Notes: generated by a model from the letters alone, not told the origin. 64,000 nt of DNA from Lucifuga dentata (GCA_014773175.1 VXCM01000307.1:1-64000), one strand, 5' to 3'; shown: positions 1 to 13,517, counted from the stretch's first letter. Translations and numbers: made by a program.

Positions 1-22
1 TTTTTTTTTTTTTTTTTTTTTT
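1..22. repeat. Poly-T at window edge
   Basis: 22 T at the very start; may continue to the left. Confidence 0.8.
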
Positions 23-1027
23 GCAGATATATAAACATGGAGTAATGTGAGGCAAAATGTGGATGGAATGAAGCAGACAGAGAGTGAAGTTAGACTTAAA
101 ATATTCCTGACCTCTTAATGCACCTTTGTTCTTTCACCATTAACTACAAATTTATTTCAGAAGGGAACCTCCATCACTACCCCACATTACTGTACCCATC
201 AAACCTCTCAGCACTGCCTGTTTGTTTCCCAAAGTTTGACAGCTAATGGGTCAAATAGCCCTAAAATTGGCGCCACAACACCGAGTTGTAAGAAAGGTCT
301 CAAGAGAGCCATTTCTCTCTAAGCTCTAAAGTCTTGAGAGTCAAAGTGCCTTACCTTTCATTTTCAGTGCAAAGTGTCAAAATCTGTTTGAGTAACAAAG
401 AGATGAAGAGGCCATCAAAAAGTTATAATTACAGTGCTTGTCTGCTGTTATTTTTTCCTTTTGGTTTGTTTGCTTTTTTGTGGGAGGGTGTAATCAGGGT
501 GAAATCACGCTCAAAAAAGCACCTGACTAACACAAAACCTGACTAAAAGAACCCTTTTATACACTAAAAAGATGGCAAATGGAAGGACAGCAGAAGAGTG
601 CATAGAGAGGGGAAAGTGGAACAACGTAATTTGTGCAGTCATGGTGATTATGTGCAGCAGAAACAAATGATTAAGGCTAGCAGGGAAAGGTTAGCGAGTG
701 TGTCTGTGCTCAGGTGGATGTTTCTCCGATGCAACAGAGTCTGGAGGGAATATTTGGTTCAGTTCTGTTTGTCATGTGAAAGGAACATTTAGAATTAATC
801 CTGTCAAACCTTTTTCATATAAATACTTCAGAGAGTTTTTGTGTGCAACACGCCCTTGTATGTTTAATGCTAACTATTACAAACCAAAACAATGATAATT
901 AATGCTGGTTAGAAGGCATTTTGGAATTACCAAAGGAATGAGTGCAGCCTTCACACTGTATAGAGACATAAGCAGTAGCACATGTCCAAGCACTGGTACT
1001 GACAGTGACCTGATTAATGGTCGTACA

Positions 1028-1041
1028 AACACGCACGCACG

Positions 1042-1081
<40 letters not shown>
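1028..1081. repeat. (CGCA)n then (CA)n microsatellite
   Basis: Four ACGC units lead into about 17 CA units. Confidence 0.9.
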
Positions 1082-1083
<2 letters not shown>

Positions 1084-1668
1084 GACTTAAAAGACTTAAA
1101 AAAGACAGTGTGTGTCTCCATGTGAGAGGGAATGGCGTGTCGATCAGATAGCACAGGGATAGAAGTGTCACTGTTTTTCCACAGGGCCACAAGACATCAT
1201 ATGACACAGACAGGAACAGCCCTCCGCTTGTAAGAGGGGGAGAGAAAAAGACATAGAAAAAAAGTCAGACAAGGGCACCAAAAGGTCTGGAGAGCCACAT
1301 GATTGTCTGTGTCACTGATCATTGCAATCTCCACTCATAAGTGCACTTTTGTGAAAAAATACCAAAGGAAATCATAGTGGAGTGTCTTCAAGGAGTCTTA
1401 TGAGTTATTTACAATTTGCAATTGTATTTGTGGTAACGTAGAATGATAAAAGATTAATGCTTAGAGCACAATCTGTTAGTCTATTTGGTATTTCATGACC
1501 TAATGACACATGTTATGTATAAAGTGTTCCATGTGCTAGTTATGTACTACTTATGTGCTGCCAAGAAAGGAAGACTCAGTTCATGAGGGCAACTGGCTTG
1601 CAAGGCCAAGGAGACAAAACTATGATTTCTTCAGCTGGTACAAACACAGGATGCACGTGTGGAGATGT

Positions 1669-1669
<1 letters not shown>

Positions 1670-1709
<40 letters not shown>
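1670..1709. repeat. (CA)n microsatellite
   Basis: About 20 CA units. Confidence 0.9.
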
Positions 1710-1711
<2 letters not shown>

Positions 1712-1832
1712 CACCTCTGCCCCTGGGCCCTGAGCTGAGCAGTTACAGCCAGACCACCTTTCCACTGAGTGAATTACAGCTAATCCTATAGCTGCCTCCC
1801 CCTTCCCCTTCTCTACCCCACTCTCACCCCAT

Positions 1833-1835
<3 letters not shown>

Positions 1836-1872
<37 letters not shown>
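1836..1872. repeat. (CA)n microsatellite
   Basis: About 18 CA units, only 127 bases from the previous CA tract. Confidence 0.9.
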
Positions 1873-1874
<2 letters not shown>

Positions 1875-1992
1875 GTACACCAACATCTATTTCAGTTTTC
1901 AGGGTTTCACATTAACACAACAGGCTCTGTTTCCCCAAAATATATTGTACATACAGTACATCTTCCAGAGATTGGATTCTCAGTTTACAGCC

Positions 1993-2014
1993 TGTGAGCC
2001 ACTGGTGGCTCACA
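1993..2014. other. Near-palindrome, 10-bp arms
   Basis: TGTGAGCCAC TG GTGGCTCACA. Confidence 0.65.
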
Positions 2015-2491
2015 AAACATTTTGTGGCCCACTGTAAGTCCCCATGAAGAGAAATATTATTTTACACATTACTCATGGTTCCATTTTACTTAAAACAGTA
2101 TTATGTTTCAGGTATTTTAGGTATCTTGTCATCCTCTTCCTCATCCTCAGACAGGAAAATATTTTGGAGGAAGAAGACGAAGAAGAAGAATAACTGGTGA
2201 GGTTTCATTCCATACACGTCATGGCATTCCAATCCTGTCTTTCTGTTTTTCTCCCTCTTTCCTCTATGCCATCTACCCTCACACTTGGATAATTCTCTTC
2301 TAATTATCTTTCTCTTCTCGTTCCCCACCCTCATTCCCTTCCCTCATATCTTACCCCCTCTCCTCCCTCTCTCTCCTTCTCACCTCATCAGACAGGTCTC
2401 CACCTCCTGCCTTCATCCCTCGTTCCCAGGTTGCATCTCTGCTGTCCTCTCTCACTGACCCGTGCTCTCCCCCAGTCACAGGGTGTTGTGT

Positions 2492-2622
2492 CTCTACCTG
2501 CCAGGCTCCCTGACAGCCCCACATTCCCTCCGTCCCCCCTCACCCCCCTGAGGGGANCTCTACCTGCCAGGCTCCCTGACAGCCCCACATTCCCTCCGTC
2601 CCCCCTCACCCCCCTGAGGGGA
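2492..2622. repeat. Assembly overlap artefact: 65-bp copy, N, 65-bp copy
   Basis: Positions 2492-2556 and 2558-2622 are identical over 65 bases and separated by one N at 2557. This is best explained as unmerged contig ends, not a genomic tandem duplication. Confidence 0.9.
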
Positions 2623-3189
2623 GACCGCCTGCCCATCCGGAACGTAGCGTAGCAACCCTACCAGTGCCCCTCTGTACAACCCTCTCCACCTCCCCACCCG
2701 ATCACCACCAAACTTTAACACTGAGAGTTTGACAAAGTCCTACTTTTCTCTACTCCTCTCCTCTTTGCCAACTCCTAATCTCTCTCTCTCTCTCATTATT
2801 CTGATTTTATCCTCCTTTCAGTAACTAGAGTTTCCCTTTGGAACTCACTAAAATGTCTTTACCTCTTTTTTGTTTCTGCTCCCTTTCACTCACAGAAACT
2901 CTTTATCATCTTAGAGAATTAAAAAAAAAAAAACATAAAATATTCTCAAGAGACCAGATAAAGGAGGCAGAATCATGCCAAACTAGGATTTATCAATCAA
3001 TGATTTTTGCTGTATTAAGCATGTCTGGGTACAAGTCCAAAGTTTGCCCTTATTTGTTGGTGAAGAGTGTGTTGTGTGTTTGAGAATGCTCAGTAACCAG
3101 CTGTGTATCTGCTCAGTGAAGTAATGGGAATCACACATTACACTGGTTAGCTTTAGTGAGTAACAGGGAAATCCATGAATGCTTTTGAG

Positions 3190-3211
3190 ATATATATATA
3201 TATATATATAA
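3190..3211. repeat. (AT)n microsatellite
   Basis: About 10 AT units. Confidence 0.85.
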
Positions 3212-4148
3212 AAAATCTGATGACCTCACAAAAGCCCAGATACAGTCTAAAAGAGCTGCTTACCATCTGAAGTCTCCCCAAAAACAAATGCTGAGCAAGG
3301 AGGGAAGTGGGAACAAAAAGCATGTGGGTTACATTAGCCAGGGGAATCTTTATTTATGGCACACACATGACAAGATGACAAGGAACATAACCACTAACAA
3401 CATCACAAACACACAAACAGTTCTGACTCTTCCAGGCCAAAAAAAAAATCCCAAATAAATGTCATATAAAACACACTATAGGAGTAAAAACACTTACCAA
3501 ACAAGAAACAAAGTTTTGGTTTGGGACGTATAACTTTAATTCTGATATAACAGAAATTCAATCACATGTAGTTGGGGCTCATTTCTCACTCTCAGCACAT
3601 CCTTCACTGCCTGGCTTCATCTTTCTCAGCTATACGAAGAAAAGAAGAAAATGTAGCTAAAAAGTAATACAATTTTTATTTTAAAAGTTCTGCATGATGT
3701 CTGAGCCAACCAAAGGGTCAGTGCATTAAAAAGTAATATCTCCTTTTCCAGTGAACCCATGGAGATGCTGTCAGTATTAAGCCCATGGCTGCCCTCCTTT
3801 CCACCGTCCTCATAAAGTATCCCTCAGCACAGGCAGAAATCAGCATAGTGGATGCAAAAAGAAAAAAATATGAAGAAATTATTATTATTCCGCCATCAGG
3901 TTTCAATTACAAGCAAGGGGGGGTTAAGTGAACATCAATTCATATTAAAGAATATAGGAGTCCACTGGCATTTGGAGACTTTGTTGAAAGCTCTCACATA
4001 TTAACACACATTTTTACATGCGGCCAAGTTACATTATTTGATTATTACAACCATAGCCACAGGTTTGGCGTGCAGTCTTTGAGTTCCCGCTTTTGCCTTA
4101 GAACTAGTTCCATAGAGAACAAGAACCTATTAGTCTGAGAACTGTGAT

Positions 4149-4170
4149 GAGAGAGAGAGAGAGAGAGAGA
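4149..4170. repeat. (GA)n microsatellite
   Basis: Eleven GA units. Confidence 0.9.
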
Positions 4171-4212
4171 TCTCCTGTCTTCATCTGGCAGGCGCAGAGG
4201 CCAGAAACCCAG

Positions 4213-4261
4213 CTGTGTGTGTGTGTGCATGTGTGCGTGCGTGCGTGCTCTGTGTGTGTGT
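4213..4261. repeat. Imperfect (TG)n/(CGTG)n
   Basis: TG units broken by CGTG and CATG variants. Confidence 0.8.
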
Positions 4262-4689
4262 TGCAGCTTGAATGTCTGTGTTGCATGTCTTTGATACATA
4301 AGACACACAGGACAGATTTCCTGGGAGGCAATGATAGATTGGATGTGGGCCTTTGTTTAATTAAGCTACACTGTAGAAATTAAAGGAACAGACACTCCAA
4401 TTCAGAATCAAGAAAGTGGCTGTTGGACATTATTTTCCAGTCACTCATAAATCAGCTCATGTTCCTTTATTTCTAGTCTGTTTCTGAGCCTCTCTCTGTC
4501 TCTCTCTCTCTCTCATTGCTCTTATACTAAACCAGATTCTGTCACCTGTCTCTGTTCATTCTGTCAATCCCAGTGAGATAGAGAAGGATGGCCTCCACAT
4601 TCCCAGAGGCAAGGCATAAAAGTCTGTGAATGGATGGATAGATGGCGATGGGGACAAAACCAACGACTAAATTATTAAATGACACTTCG

Positions 4690-4779
4690 ACACACACACA
4701 TGTACGTGCATGCCCATTCACACACTCAAACACACACGCGCATGCTCTCTCACACTCAGACACACACATACACACAGAC
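4690..4779. repeat. Imperfect (CA)n tract
   Basis: Ninety bases of CA-rich sequence with CGCG, TGCC and CTCT interruptions. Confidence 0.75.
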
Positions 4780-5582
4780 AAGGCAAGAGGGTAAACGCAT
4801 TAGAACAGTTAGCCCCCTGAATGCACATGACAACTCTACTACATGCTAACTCGCATCAAACTCATCAAGGCTTGGGGCTCTTAAAAATTTTATGCTACTT
4901 CTTGAAGGGATGTCGTGGTGCCTGGGAGGCTTTCTGAGACTGAGTGGCCCTGTCATCGTTGCCATTGCTGCCAATAAATAAGTAAATATGGGGTAGAATG
5001 GCTAAGCAGCTCTGCCACAGAGTTGACAGCACCTGCTTTCTGCGAGTTTGTGCCTATGTGTGAGCATCAAAACTCAGTATTCGCACCTGTGTATGTGTGC
5101 GACTATGTCAATTGATACTTGTGTGTGTGCTGTTGCAACCTTTGACAAGCTCCAGGGGGGGAAATGCTCTTGCCACCATCTCCCTAGCTAGAATGTGCCA
5201 AAGTGGGGCTTCATTCACTTAAGTTCCACCTGGAATTGATTTCCTGTGGACAAGGCTGGAGCACACTGGGAGAGCTCTGATCTAATATGGTACACAAGGA
5301 GGCAAGATGATGAGCCATTTGGCCACCATGTACCAGGTGTGTCTGACTCAAGCAGGGAAAAGAATACAGCCACTCTGTTCTTAATTTGTGGGGTTGCAGC
5401 ATTATTATACAAGCAGCTTTGTTCTGGCTGAACTGAGATTCTCTGTTTGGCTCTACCAGGGTTACTCTCTGTTTAATGGTCTTTTGTCATACACTGATCA
5501 TGGGTTTACTTGAAAGAAATGAGTGAAGGTGCTCAGCCCTGATGTGTCAAGCCAGGTGCTGAATCCTCAAAAAATAAGTCAG

Positions 5583-5732
5583 GATGCAATAGATAGGATA
5601 GAACACTGATTATTTGCTTTTTTATTCTGCAACGGATGTTTAGGGCAGCCACCCCTCTTCAGTTGCCCAAAACATCCCTTGCAGAATAAAAAAGCAAATA
5701 ACTAATCGGTGTGCTGTCCTATCTATTGCATC
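5583..5732. repeat. 150-bp fold-back element
   Basis: The left arm starting GATGCAATAGATAGGATAG is mirrored by a right arm ending CTGTCCTATCTATTGCATC. Pairing continues through AATAAAAAAGCAAATAA to a centre near 5652-5661, giving arms of about 65 bases that match at nearly nine positions in ten. No target duplication is obvious. It could be a MITE or a fold-back transcript; no coding frame. Confidence 0.7.
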
Positions 5733-6778
5733 TTCACTGAAAGAAATCAATTTTAATAAGCCATTTCCAATTATTTCAACTCTAACCATGTTCACAAATG
5801 ACATGAGAGAATTTACTTTCCCCAGTTTAAAAAAAAAAGAAAAAACTCATATGAGCAAACACAGGATGAGGCTGTGCTGGTATCAAGAAAATTAGGCTTG
5901 ATTCTACATACACTGAACGTAGATGAAAATATATTAGGTATGGCATTGGCAGGTTTTATTTAGAGATTTGTCACATTGCTCAACATGCTTTTATGCATAA
6001 GATTGGAGTGTGCAATAAGGGCTACATAGAATACATTTGGTCATTAGATAGCACAGACAGTCTGGTATAGTTGGCCAAACAAGAGAATGCAATGGCAACA
6101 AGATGCTTTAGCAACTGTAAAGGATGTTTGTGAGACCATAAATGTGCTCACAGTTTGAATTTCTCTGTATGTGTATATGTATGAGCACGCATGTATGTGT
6201 CTATTTCTGGGTACGCTCATTGTAAAGCCTGCTAATTGCAGTTGAGACTCCTTTAATTAACACAAAGAGAGGTCTCCTGGGTGTGTATGGGCACTGTGAG
6301 TGTGTCACGAGTTTATATCTAGCCAACCTGTGGGACACAACAGCCTAATCAGAGCCTTTTAAGTTCTGCCATGCTTACACTGGAGGATTAACTGTAGACA
6401 CACTTTAGTTGCAGAAAATGAGACAACCTAGGATCGTCTTGGTTTGGCTGACAAAACAAGCAAGCCATAAAAAAATACTCCAAATGTCCTTGGAAAACAA
6501 ACACTTTGAATACACAGTAATGCTGACAATATGAGGTGCTGCATTGTGAGGTTCTAATGGTTTCATTTAGCTTGTGTCTCGCTCAACTATAAACTAAATG
6601 TTAGCTCTGCTGTTGTTTTGTAGATTGATGATTTGTGTATGGCAAGGGCACCACTGGAGACATGACACAGGATATACCTCAATCTTTCTCTCTTTCCTGT
6701 CCACCCACCTTCATCTTCATTTGCTCAGTCATTTCTCCTCTCTCTTTAAAATAACTTCTTCTCTTTTTATTATTCCTG

Positions 6779-6915
6779 CCAATTTGGACAGAAGCCCCGG
6801 TCAAAGACAGATTACACTAAGTCGCATATCAAACCTAATCAATCTTCAGCCCCTGGAAGGCATCAGTCTCCCAATGAGTAATTACAGCAATCCGGTTAAG
6901 AGCTGCCAGTGCCAA
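6779..6915. promoter_or_regulatory. Candidate conserved non-coding element
   Basis: Complex, repeat-free sequence with AT-rich homeodomain-like cores (CCTAATCAATC, GAGTAATTACAGC) and no ORF support, set between low-complexity DNA. Conservation cannot be tested here. Confidence 0.25.
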
Positions 6916-9741
6916 AATGTTGCCACCACCATCTTTTAGGAGACCTGAACCCCCAACTGATTAACCAATTAACTTTGAGGAGGAAATATCCAAACTTTGT
7001 GCATGTGTGTACTCAGGAAAGAGAAAAAAGGAAATGAAGCAAAAGGACAAGAGTGCCCTTGTCATCACAAGTGCTACTATATTGCATTTAAGAATTAATA
7101 AAGTCATTTGAACTGCATTAAATCTGAGTGGCAACTAGGGTATCCAGAGGTTGGAGAGCTGAGATGGTGGGAGAATGAGAGTGATTATCAGTCTGTTTTG
7201 ATCCAGGAATTACTCTGGCATTGGTTGCTTTAGTCAAATTATGGCCAAACTCAATTTGGCTTCTGAGCTTCTTTAGCACAGCTCGATCTTACAACTTGGA
7301 GTAAATGTGCAAAGCCAGCCTCTGCTGAATACTTATCTGTTAACAGACATACACACAAAAACACACTCACGCACACCAAGCAAAAGATGATCAAAAAGGA
7401 GAGAAATGGATGCGATGTGAAGAGGGAGAAAAAGATAAAAGAAGGCAGAGAGAGAAAATTGGAGAGGAATGAATGATGAATGAAGAAATCATCCTGTTGG
7501 TCAGAGCATTGCTATCAGCAGGAGAAGATGCTCCGATGGTAGACTGTCAGTCAGTCATTCAGCCAGCGATATGTGATGTATGAAACTCCATGTGTGTGTC
7601 TGAGTGTCAGAGAAGACAAGGTTCTTTTATCAAGAAGCACGTTGAGCAGAGTACATTGAGAGAAAATTGACAAGAAACTTCTTTTCTTCCACACAAGAGA
7701 GAGAAACTGCTGTTGTGGATGAGAGAAAGTCGTTGAGATTGGAAGGAAGAAAAGAAAAGGGGGGGAGAGGAGTGGCTGCGTAACTGCAGGGCAGCTGTAT
7801 TGAGCGGAGGAGGGTGTCATTTAGAAAGTGGCTGGCTCAGCAATGGCCATTAGTACTGCTGTGACACAGTGGACAGTCAAGCAAACAGACACGCTGGAGG
7901 ATCAGCACGATGCAGGCAGATAAGCAGCTATAAGAGAACAAAGAGCGACGAGCAGCTTTAAATGTAGATACTGATAGGTTATTAAAGATCAAAACTGTAA
8001 CACCAGTGAGATGTGACCTTGACAACACTCCAGAGCATGCTAATATTTTTTAACATTTTGAGAAACCTGATATTTGAACACTTATAACATTATGGTGAAA
8101 AACTAGATACTTAATACATGAATAATACTGCCATTATGAAAACCACAAACTATCGAGCGCTGCACCGCAAATAACTATGATTTTAAACAAGAATCTGAAC
8201 TGGTTGAGAGAATGAACATGAGAGAATGAAAGAGAGAGAGACATAACTAAAAATTACTCGAGTCTGTGAAATTCCTTAGACAGCAGAACTAGCAGTGAAG
8301 GCTAAACAATCACAGCGTCTGGGTGTTGGCAGACACAGAACACAGCATGAAATCTGAGGCTCTATAACGTACCTATCACAACCTCTGCTGGGGCTCCAAT
8401 CACCAATCACAACTTAGTTCAACTTAAAGCACCAATCACAACCAGATTCTGAAGATGATGAGGTGCTTAATGGCAACCTGCGTACCTAAAACTGCACCAG
8501 AAATCATTTTTCATTACATTGAGGAGACTGTGTAATTACTGTCACTCAGTACTTTGACACAGCAGTGAGTTACAAATAACAGACACTCCAGCTCTCAGTG
8601 TTTTGTCCTTTTTTGTCCATCTGTCTCACTAAATGACTTTTAGATGAAAAAAAGCACAATCGCGCCTTATGTATTTGCCTGAAAGGGAATCTGAGCTTTT
8701 ACTTTTCTTTCCCACAGGTCTGTCCAGCTGCCCGCGCCAGAAAATATTTTTGCTGGGGACAGTGTGGTCCTATTGGAGCGGTAGGAATTCACAAACAGGG
8801 GGGCAAACCAAGGTTACTGAGACACAGGGCCTAGGCACACTCCCAAACGAGGCAGGCGGTGACACAGCCAGCACAATCTGGGGTCCTTCTGCCGACTAGC
8901 CCCGCTAAGACTCATGGGAAGAGAATGCTGGACGGTGTCACGGGCCAAGTTTGAAGGAGTGCGGAGTGAGAGACGGACATGAAAAGGACTGGTTAGTACA
9001 TGAAAACTCACTTAAACTGTATGTGCGTGTGTTTAAAAACTTTGACAAGTAAACTCTGGCTGCCATAACTCGTCACTTCTTTGTGTTGGAAAAGACAGGC
9101 TTGCCACACCCTGCGGTATTCCTGTGTAGTCCAAGTCTTCTCTCATTCCAATGAGGAGATATTAAGGAAAGAATAATCACTTTGGACACAAGCTGCCAAT
9201 TTAGTCTGAACTTATTTATCTCATTTAGAGTCAGTTTGGAGGGATATACACATGGCAAACACTAACTTCTCAGTTCCCACAGACAGCGTACAGAGCGCTG
9301 GCACGGCTGACAATATTCCTCCTTTGAGCTTTTCTTTACTGTAACAAGAGAGGGGTGACAACAGTTTGCCAAACCCTGACAACTGCAATCTTGTCACTGC
9401 TCACTGCCAGTTTTAGCTGCAATTTCATTTTTTGGTGGAAGTTCTCTCTCTAATTCAATTTCTTTTTGTGTTGGAAGCAATAAATTGTATATTATGATCT
9501 CCTAAAAAACAATTTTACCTTTACAAGTCAGTCAGCACATTGGGCTGACTTTATCTAAACATGCACACACTGGTGGCCACCATTGAAGGACTTACTAGCT
9601 CTCCTACATCCAAACCACATGATGCAAGGACCCCCCAAAAACCCGTATTCTGCATGGCTCTGGCTACGCATACTAACTAGCCAACACAGCACCCAAAGGG
9701 AGAACAGTAATGTAGCTAGAGATGGCCGCTCTTTTCATGGA

Positions 9742-9789
9742 GCACACACACGCACACGCACACACAGAGTCTCACTCTCACACACACAT
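9742..9789. repeat. Imperfect (CA)n tract
   Basis: CA units with CG and AGTCTC interruptions. Confidence 0.75.
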
Positions 9790-9960
9790 TAGCTTTAGTC
9801 TAATTAGTGCCAGTATTTTCAGGGCTTGTTTGAGCAAATTGGAAATGTGTGATGTGAATTAAAATATGGCGCTTTTTTTTTGTTTTTTGTTTCCAATAAA
9901 AAAATAAAAAGGGGCTTCACCTTGCCCCATTGTTGGGACTCATACGAAAGTAATTTAGTC

Positions 9961-10052
9961 GAGAGAGAGAGAGAGAGACGGGGGGGGTGAGGTGGTTAAA
10001 AGACAGAGGGAAAGAGAAAAAGAGAGACAGAAAGAGAAAGAGAGAAAGGGGG
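9961..10052. repeat. (GA)n and purine-only tract
   Basis: Nine GA units then G8 and a long AGA/GAAA-rich stretch; almost all purine on the plus strand. Confidence 0.8.
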
Positions 10053-10145
10053 AGGTAGATACATTCCGTTTGGCCCAGAGTGAGAGGCACTGTGGGTGTC
10101 TGAGGGCCCTCGCTGCCAGTAATTGCTTCCATATAGGACGTCCAT

Positions 10146-10147
<2 letters not shown>

Positions 10148-10201
<54 letters not shown>
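10148..10201. repeat. (CT)n then (CA)n microsatellite
   Basis: About 23 CT units followed by four CA units. Confidence 0.9.
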
Positions 10202-10202
<1 letters not shown>

Positions 10203-11825
10203 GAGTTGACAGTGTAAGAGCAGACAGTTATCTGGAAGAATCCACCATTCCATATACAGTAGGACATTTTTAGAATTTTCTGGACAGTAAACATGCAATT
10301 ATTTAAGTAGTAGATCACTTTTTCATGAAAGTTGTCAAAATAAAGCACAGAGCACAGTGTTAGTGCATGAGGTGCTGAGGCAGTAACAGGTTACCTGTAT
10401 GAGAGTTTAGTTACAGGCCCTGAAAAGACCACCAAATAATCCTTACATTTATTACAGACTGAAGTAGCTGGCAGGTCAAGTAGCTGTTATTGCTATTGGG
10501 ATTAGACAATTGTATATGTAGAATTAAACACAAATGTCTTTATTGAAATTGTAATGTAATTACTATCTGTTATTCATAACTTTTTGAAATTCATATAAAT
10601 CAAAATGATCAGCTCCTTTATGTTTAGCCTACATACATAAACACTAAAAACACTGGACATCTTTCATGTTTCTTACCAAGACTTTTAGCTCACAGTGATA
10701 TTTTTTGGACCTCTGTAAAATAAATTTGTAGTAAAATTAATTTTATTAAATTTATTTTTAAAGTTAGTTTTCTACCTTAGTTAGCTAGTTTTTTTTCTTT
10801 TTTATTTCTTTCCAACATTTGTCCTCCCAGAACTCATTCTGCTTACATAAAATGTTAAGTAACACAAAATATTTAATAGATTATTAATATAACATTAAAA
10901 TCTGGCTATTTATCATAAAATGTATTCGAAAGCATCATTGAATAATTGTTCAAATTCTACATGTAACTAAATAGAAACATTTTGCTTTCATGGTTTTATT
11001 ACTAGAAAAAGTAATGTTATAACTACAAAGTAAAGTAATAAATTACCCCTCAAGATGAGTGGCTTCTTTTAAACACGTGTGCATTTCAATACAAAAGCAA
11101 TTCTTGGGTAAAGATATTTGTGTCTATATGTAAGAAATAAATTCACAGACAATTCTACACTGAGGGTCTAATTAATTTTCAAATGTGTTTTATTGGAATA
11201 TATGAAGAAATATATGTTACCAAAGGAGTAAAGTACCTCAGTTATGGATCTGTATTTTCTTTTTTTTTTTTAATGCCTGCCTTCTTGTATGCTGCAGGTT
11301 TTAATGTATCCAGCCTCACCAGAGTCACTGTATTACATGCACTCACTTTCTTTCTCACATGCAGAGACACACACACGATTAATAGGACTGGGTGTGTAAG
11401 GAGCAACAATAGTCATTCTCTGCTCTGCTGCCAAAAGAAAACATACAGCATTAGGAATATGTAACCACATGTGGTTGTGGGTATATTAGACTGTCATGCA
11501 CTACCTCTCATGTCAACACAAAGAGAAAAATAATTCGTTAGTCATATCTCCATACATATCATACACTGGCACTCAGCTTACATTGTTTCAGACAGAGAGA
11601 ACAGGAGAGTGAGGCGAAAGAAAGAGGATGTAAATAGAAATGACAAGGGGATGCTCCGATGAAGATGAAAGGAGCTGTTAAGAAGAGAGTGAGAGAGTTT
11701 AAATCAGTAATTTAAAGAGGAAATTATTTCTGCCATTTAAACCAGTTACAACCACCTTACCAGGTGCAAATGCTCATGGCAGCACAGAGCCTTGAACTTG
11801 GACTTTGAATGAGCCAAGTACATAA

Positions 11826-11866
11826 AAACTCCAGTAGAACCCATTTACTGGGTTCTACTGGAGTTT
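11826..11866. other. Perfect 18-bp stem hairpin
   Basis: AAACTCCAGTAGAACCCA pairs perfectly with TGGGTTCTACTGGAGTTT across a five-base loop. No flanking pairing long enough for a typical pre-miRNA was seen. Confidence 0.7.
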
Positions 11867-12934
11867 AAATAGCAGATGTACTATGTGTGTGTGTTTGAGC
11901 TTCAAAGCGTTAACGTGACTAAGACCACTTGAGGAAGTTAGAATGGTGAGATGAACAGGTGTGGGCTGAGTTTTCTGCCACTAAAAGGAATGAAGTCACA
12001 AACTGCTGTACACACACTCTCTTACATACACACATACACAGACAGACACACACTCACCCACACATCCACGGTTCCCACCTGAGCAGTTATTTTAAATGAC
12101 TGTGGGCCTGTGTGACCGAATCGGCTGAGCTCACAAATCAACGGCACATGGGGTTAGTTGAAAATTTCCAATGAAGTGGCATAACAGAAGAGCATGCATG
12201 AACTACACGTGCACTACAATATGCATGCTGTGTGTGTGTGCTTGCATGTGTATGTGTACACAGATTACAAAAAACAGACAGAGACTTGACTGCCCTCTCC
12301 TGACATGGATCTGATTTTTGTGGAACCTTGAATGTGACATAATATTTCATTATTTGAGCATAAACAAAATACTAAGAGTTTATGGAAGATTTCATACAGA
12401 AAATAACTATCCTTCCAATCATTCCCTCAGCCACCACACAGATCACAAACCTCAGTGAAGAAGATCCATAGGGACAACTGCTGCTGCAGCTTGGCAAGTG
12501 CTATGAGTATGCTATGAAAGTTGTGTGTGTACGTGTGTGTGTGTGTATCCTAGAGGAGTGTCTGTCACTGTATCAGTTGCCGCAGCAGATAAGGCTGTGT
12601 ACTGTGGTGATTCTGGTAATGATGCTGGGGCCACTGAGAGCAGCATAAGGAAGGTGTCTGTGCTGATTCTTGCTGATCTCATCACATCACATCACAGTTT
12701 TCATATAAGGTGTCACAATATGATCCTTACATAAATACACACACACCTGGTTCATTTCTTTAATATGCATCATTCTGTCTTTAACTTCCCTCACCTTGGC
12801 ATACTCTTCATCTGTGCTGGCCCTATATATTAAGCAACACAAATAAAATGACTGCTTAGGACCCTGTGACCACCATGGGATCCCCGACCAAGGATTTGGT
12901 ATAATTATCCAAAACAGCTTTTGATAGTGTTAAA

Positions 12935-13065
12935 AATTAAAAAAAAAAAAACATCTCTAAAAATGATTTACTTAAAATATTCCTATTTCTGCATGTACAN
13001 AATTAAAAAAAAAAAAACATCTCTAAAAATGATTTACTTAAAATATTCCTATTTCTGCATGTACA
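12935..13065. repeat. Assembly overlap artefact: 65-bp copy, N, 65-bp copy
   Basis: Positions 12935-12999 and 13001-13065 are identical, split by N at 13000. The unit includes a 13-base poly-A run that probably broke the assembly. Confidence 0.9.
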
Positions 13066-13479
13066 GACCTGAGACATCTAACAATAAAGACAGAAATCCC
13101 TGTCTATGGCACCAATATCTCCAGAACCCACAATATACAGTATGAAGTTGAAATTCGGCAGGTTCATTACTCAGGACCCAAGGATGTGCAGTGTCACATG
13201 TGAAATTGTTTGGATGAGCAGTTCTCAAGTTGAGCTATGCTGGTAAAAAGTAGTCTATGCAGCAGCATACGCTCTGGGTGTGGTGGTAGGATACGTTTCA
13301 GGTGCGGCAGCATATGCTCAGGTCTAATGCCTTGATCTCAACCTGACCCCATACAGCAAACAAAGCTAGCTCACAAGGACGTGCAGAACAAAATTATGAT
13401 AGGCTACGGCGCACGCTATGATCCGGCCCATTCCAAACAGGCACGTTTTGAATGGGCATTGCACTAGTAGTATTAAATG

Positions 13480-13517
13480 CAAAAAAAAAAAAAAAAAANA
13501 AAAAAAAAAAAAAAAAG
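13480..13517. repeat. Poly-A run with N joint (13499)
   Basis: About 18 A on each side of a single N; likely a homopolymer assembly break. Confidence 0.85.

Larger units (their letters stand above)
1..9940. other. Non-coding stretch, no gene seen
   Basis: Apart from the microsatellites, the N-joint at 2557, the fold-back at 5583 and the CNE-like block at 6779, this is ordinary unique non-coding DNA. A pyrimidine-rich patch spans about 2200-2500. A weak exon-like segment on the minus strand near 3570-3860 is discussed under findings. Confidence 0.5.

Noticed and set aside
2101..2334. Minus ORF ending LSEDEEEDDKIPKIPET
   Set aside because: The acidic run comes from a GAG/GAT-rich low-complexity patch; no supporting splice donor or family match.
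2388..2652. Apparent internally repeated protein (LRGVRGDGGN units)
   Set aside because: The repeat is the 65-bp assembly duplication around N at 2557.
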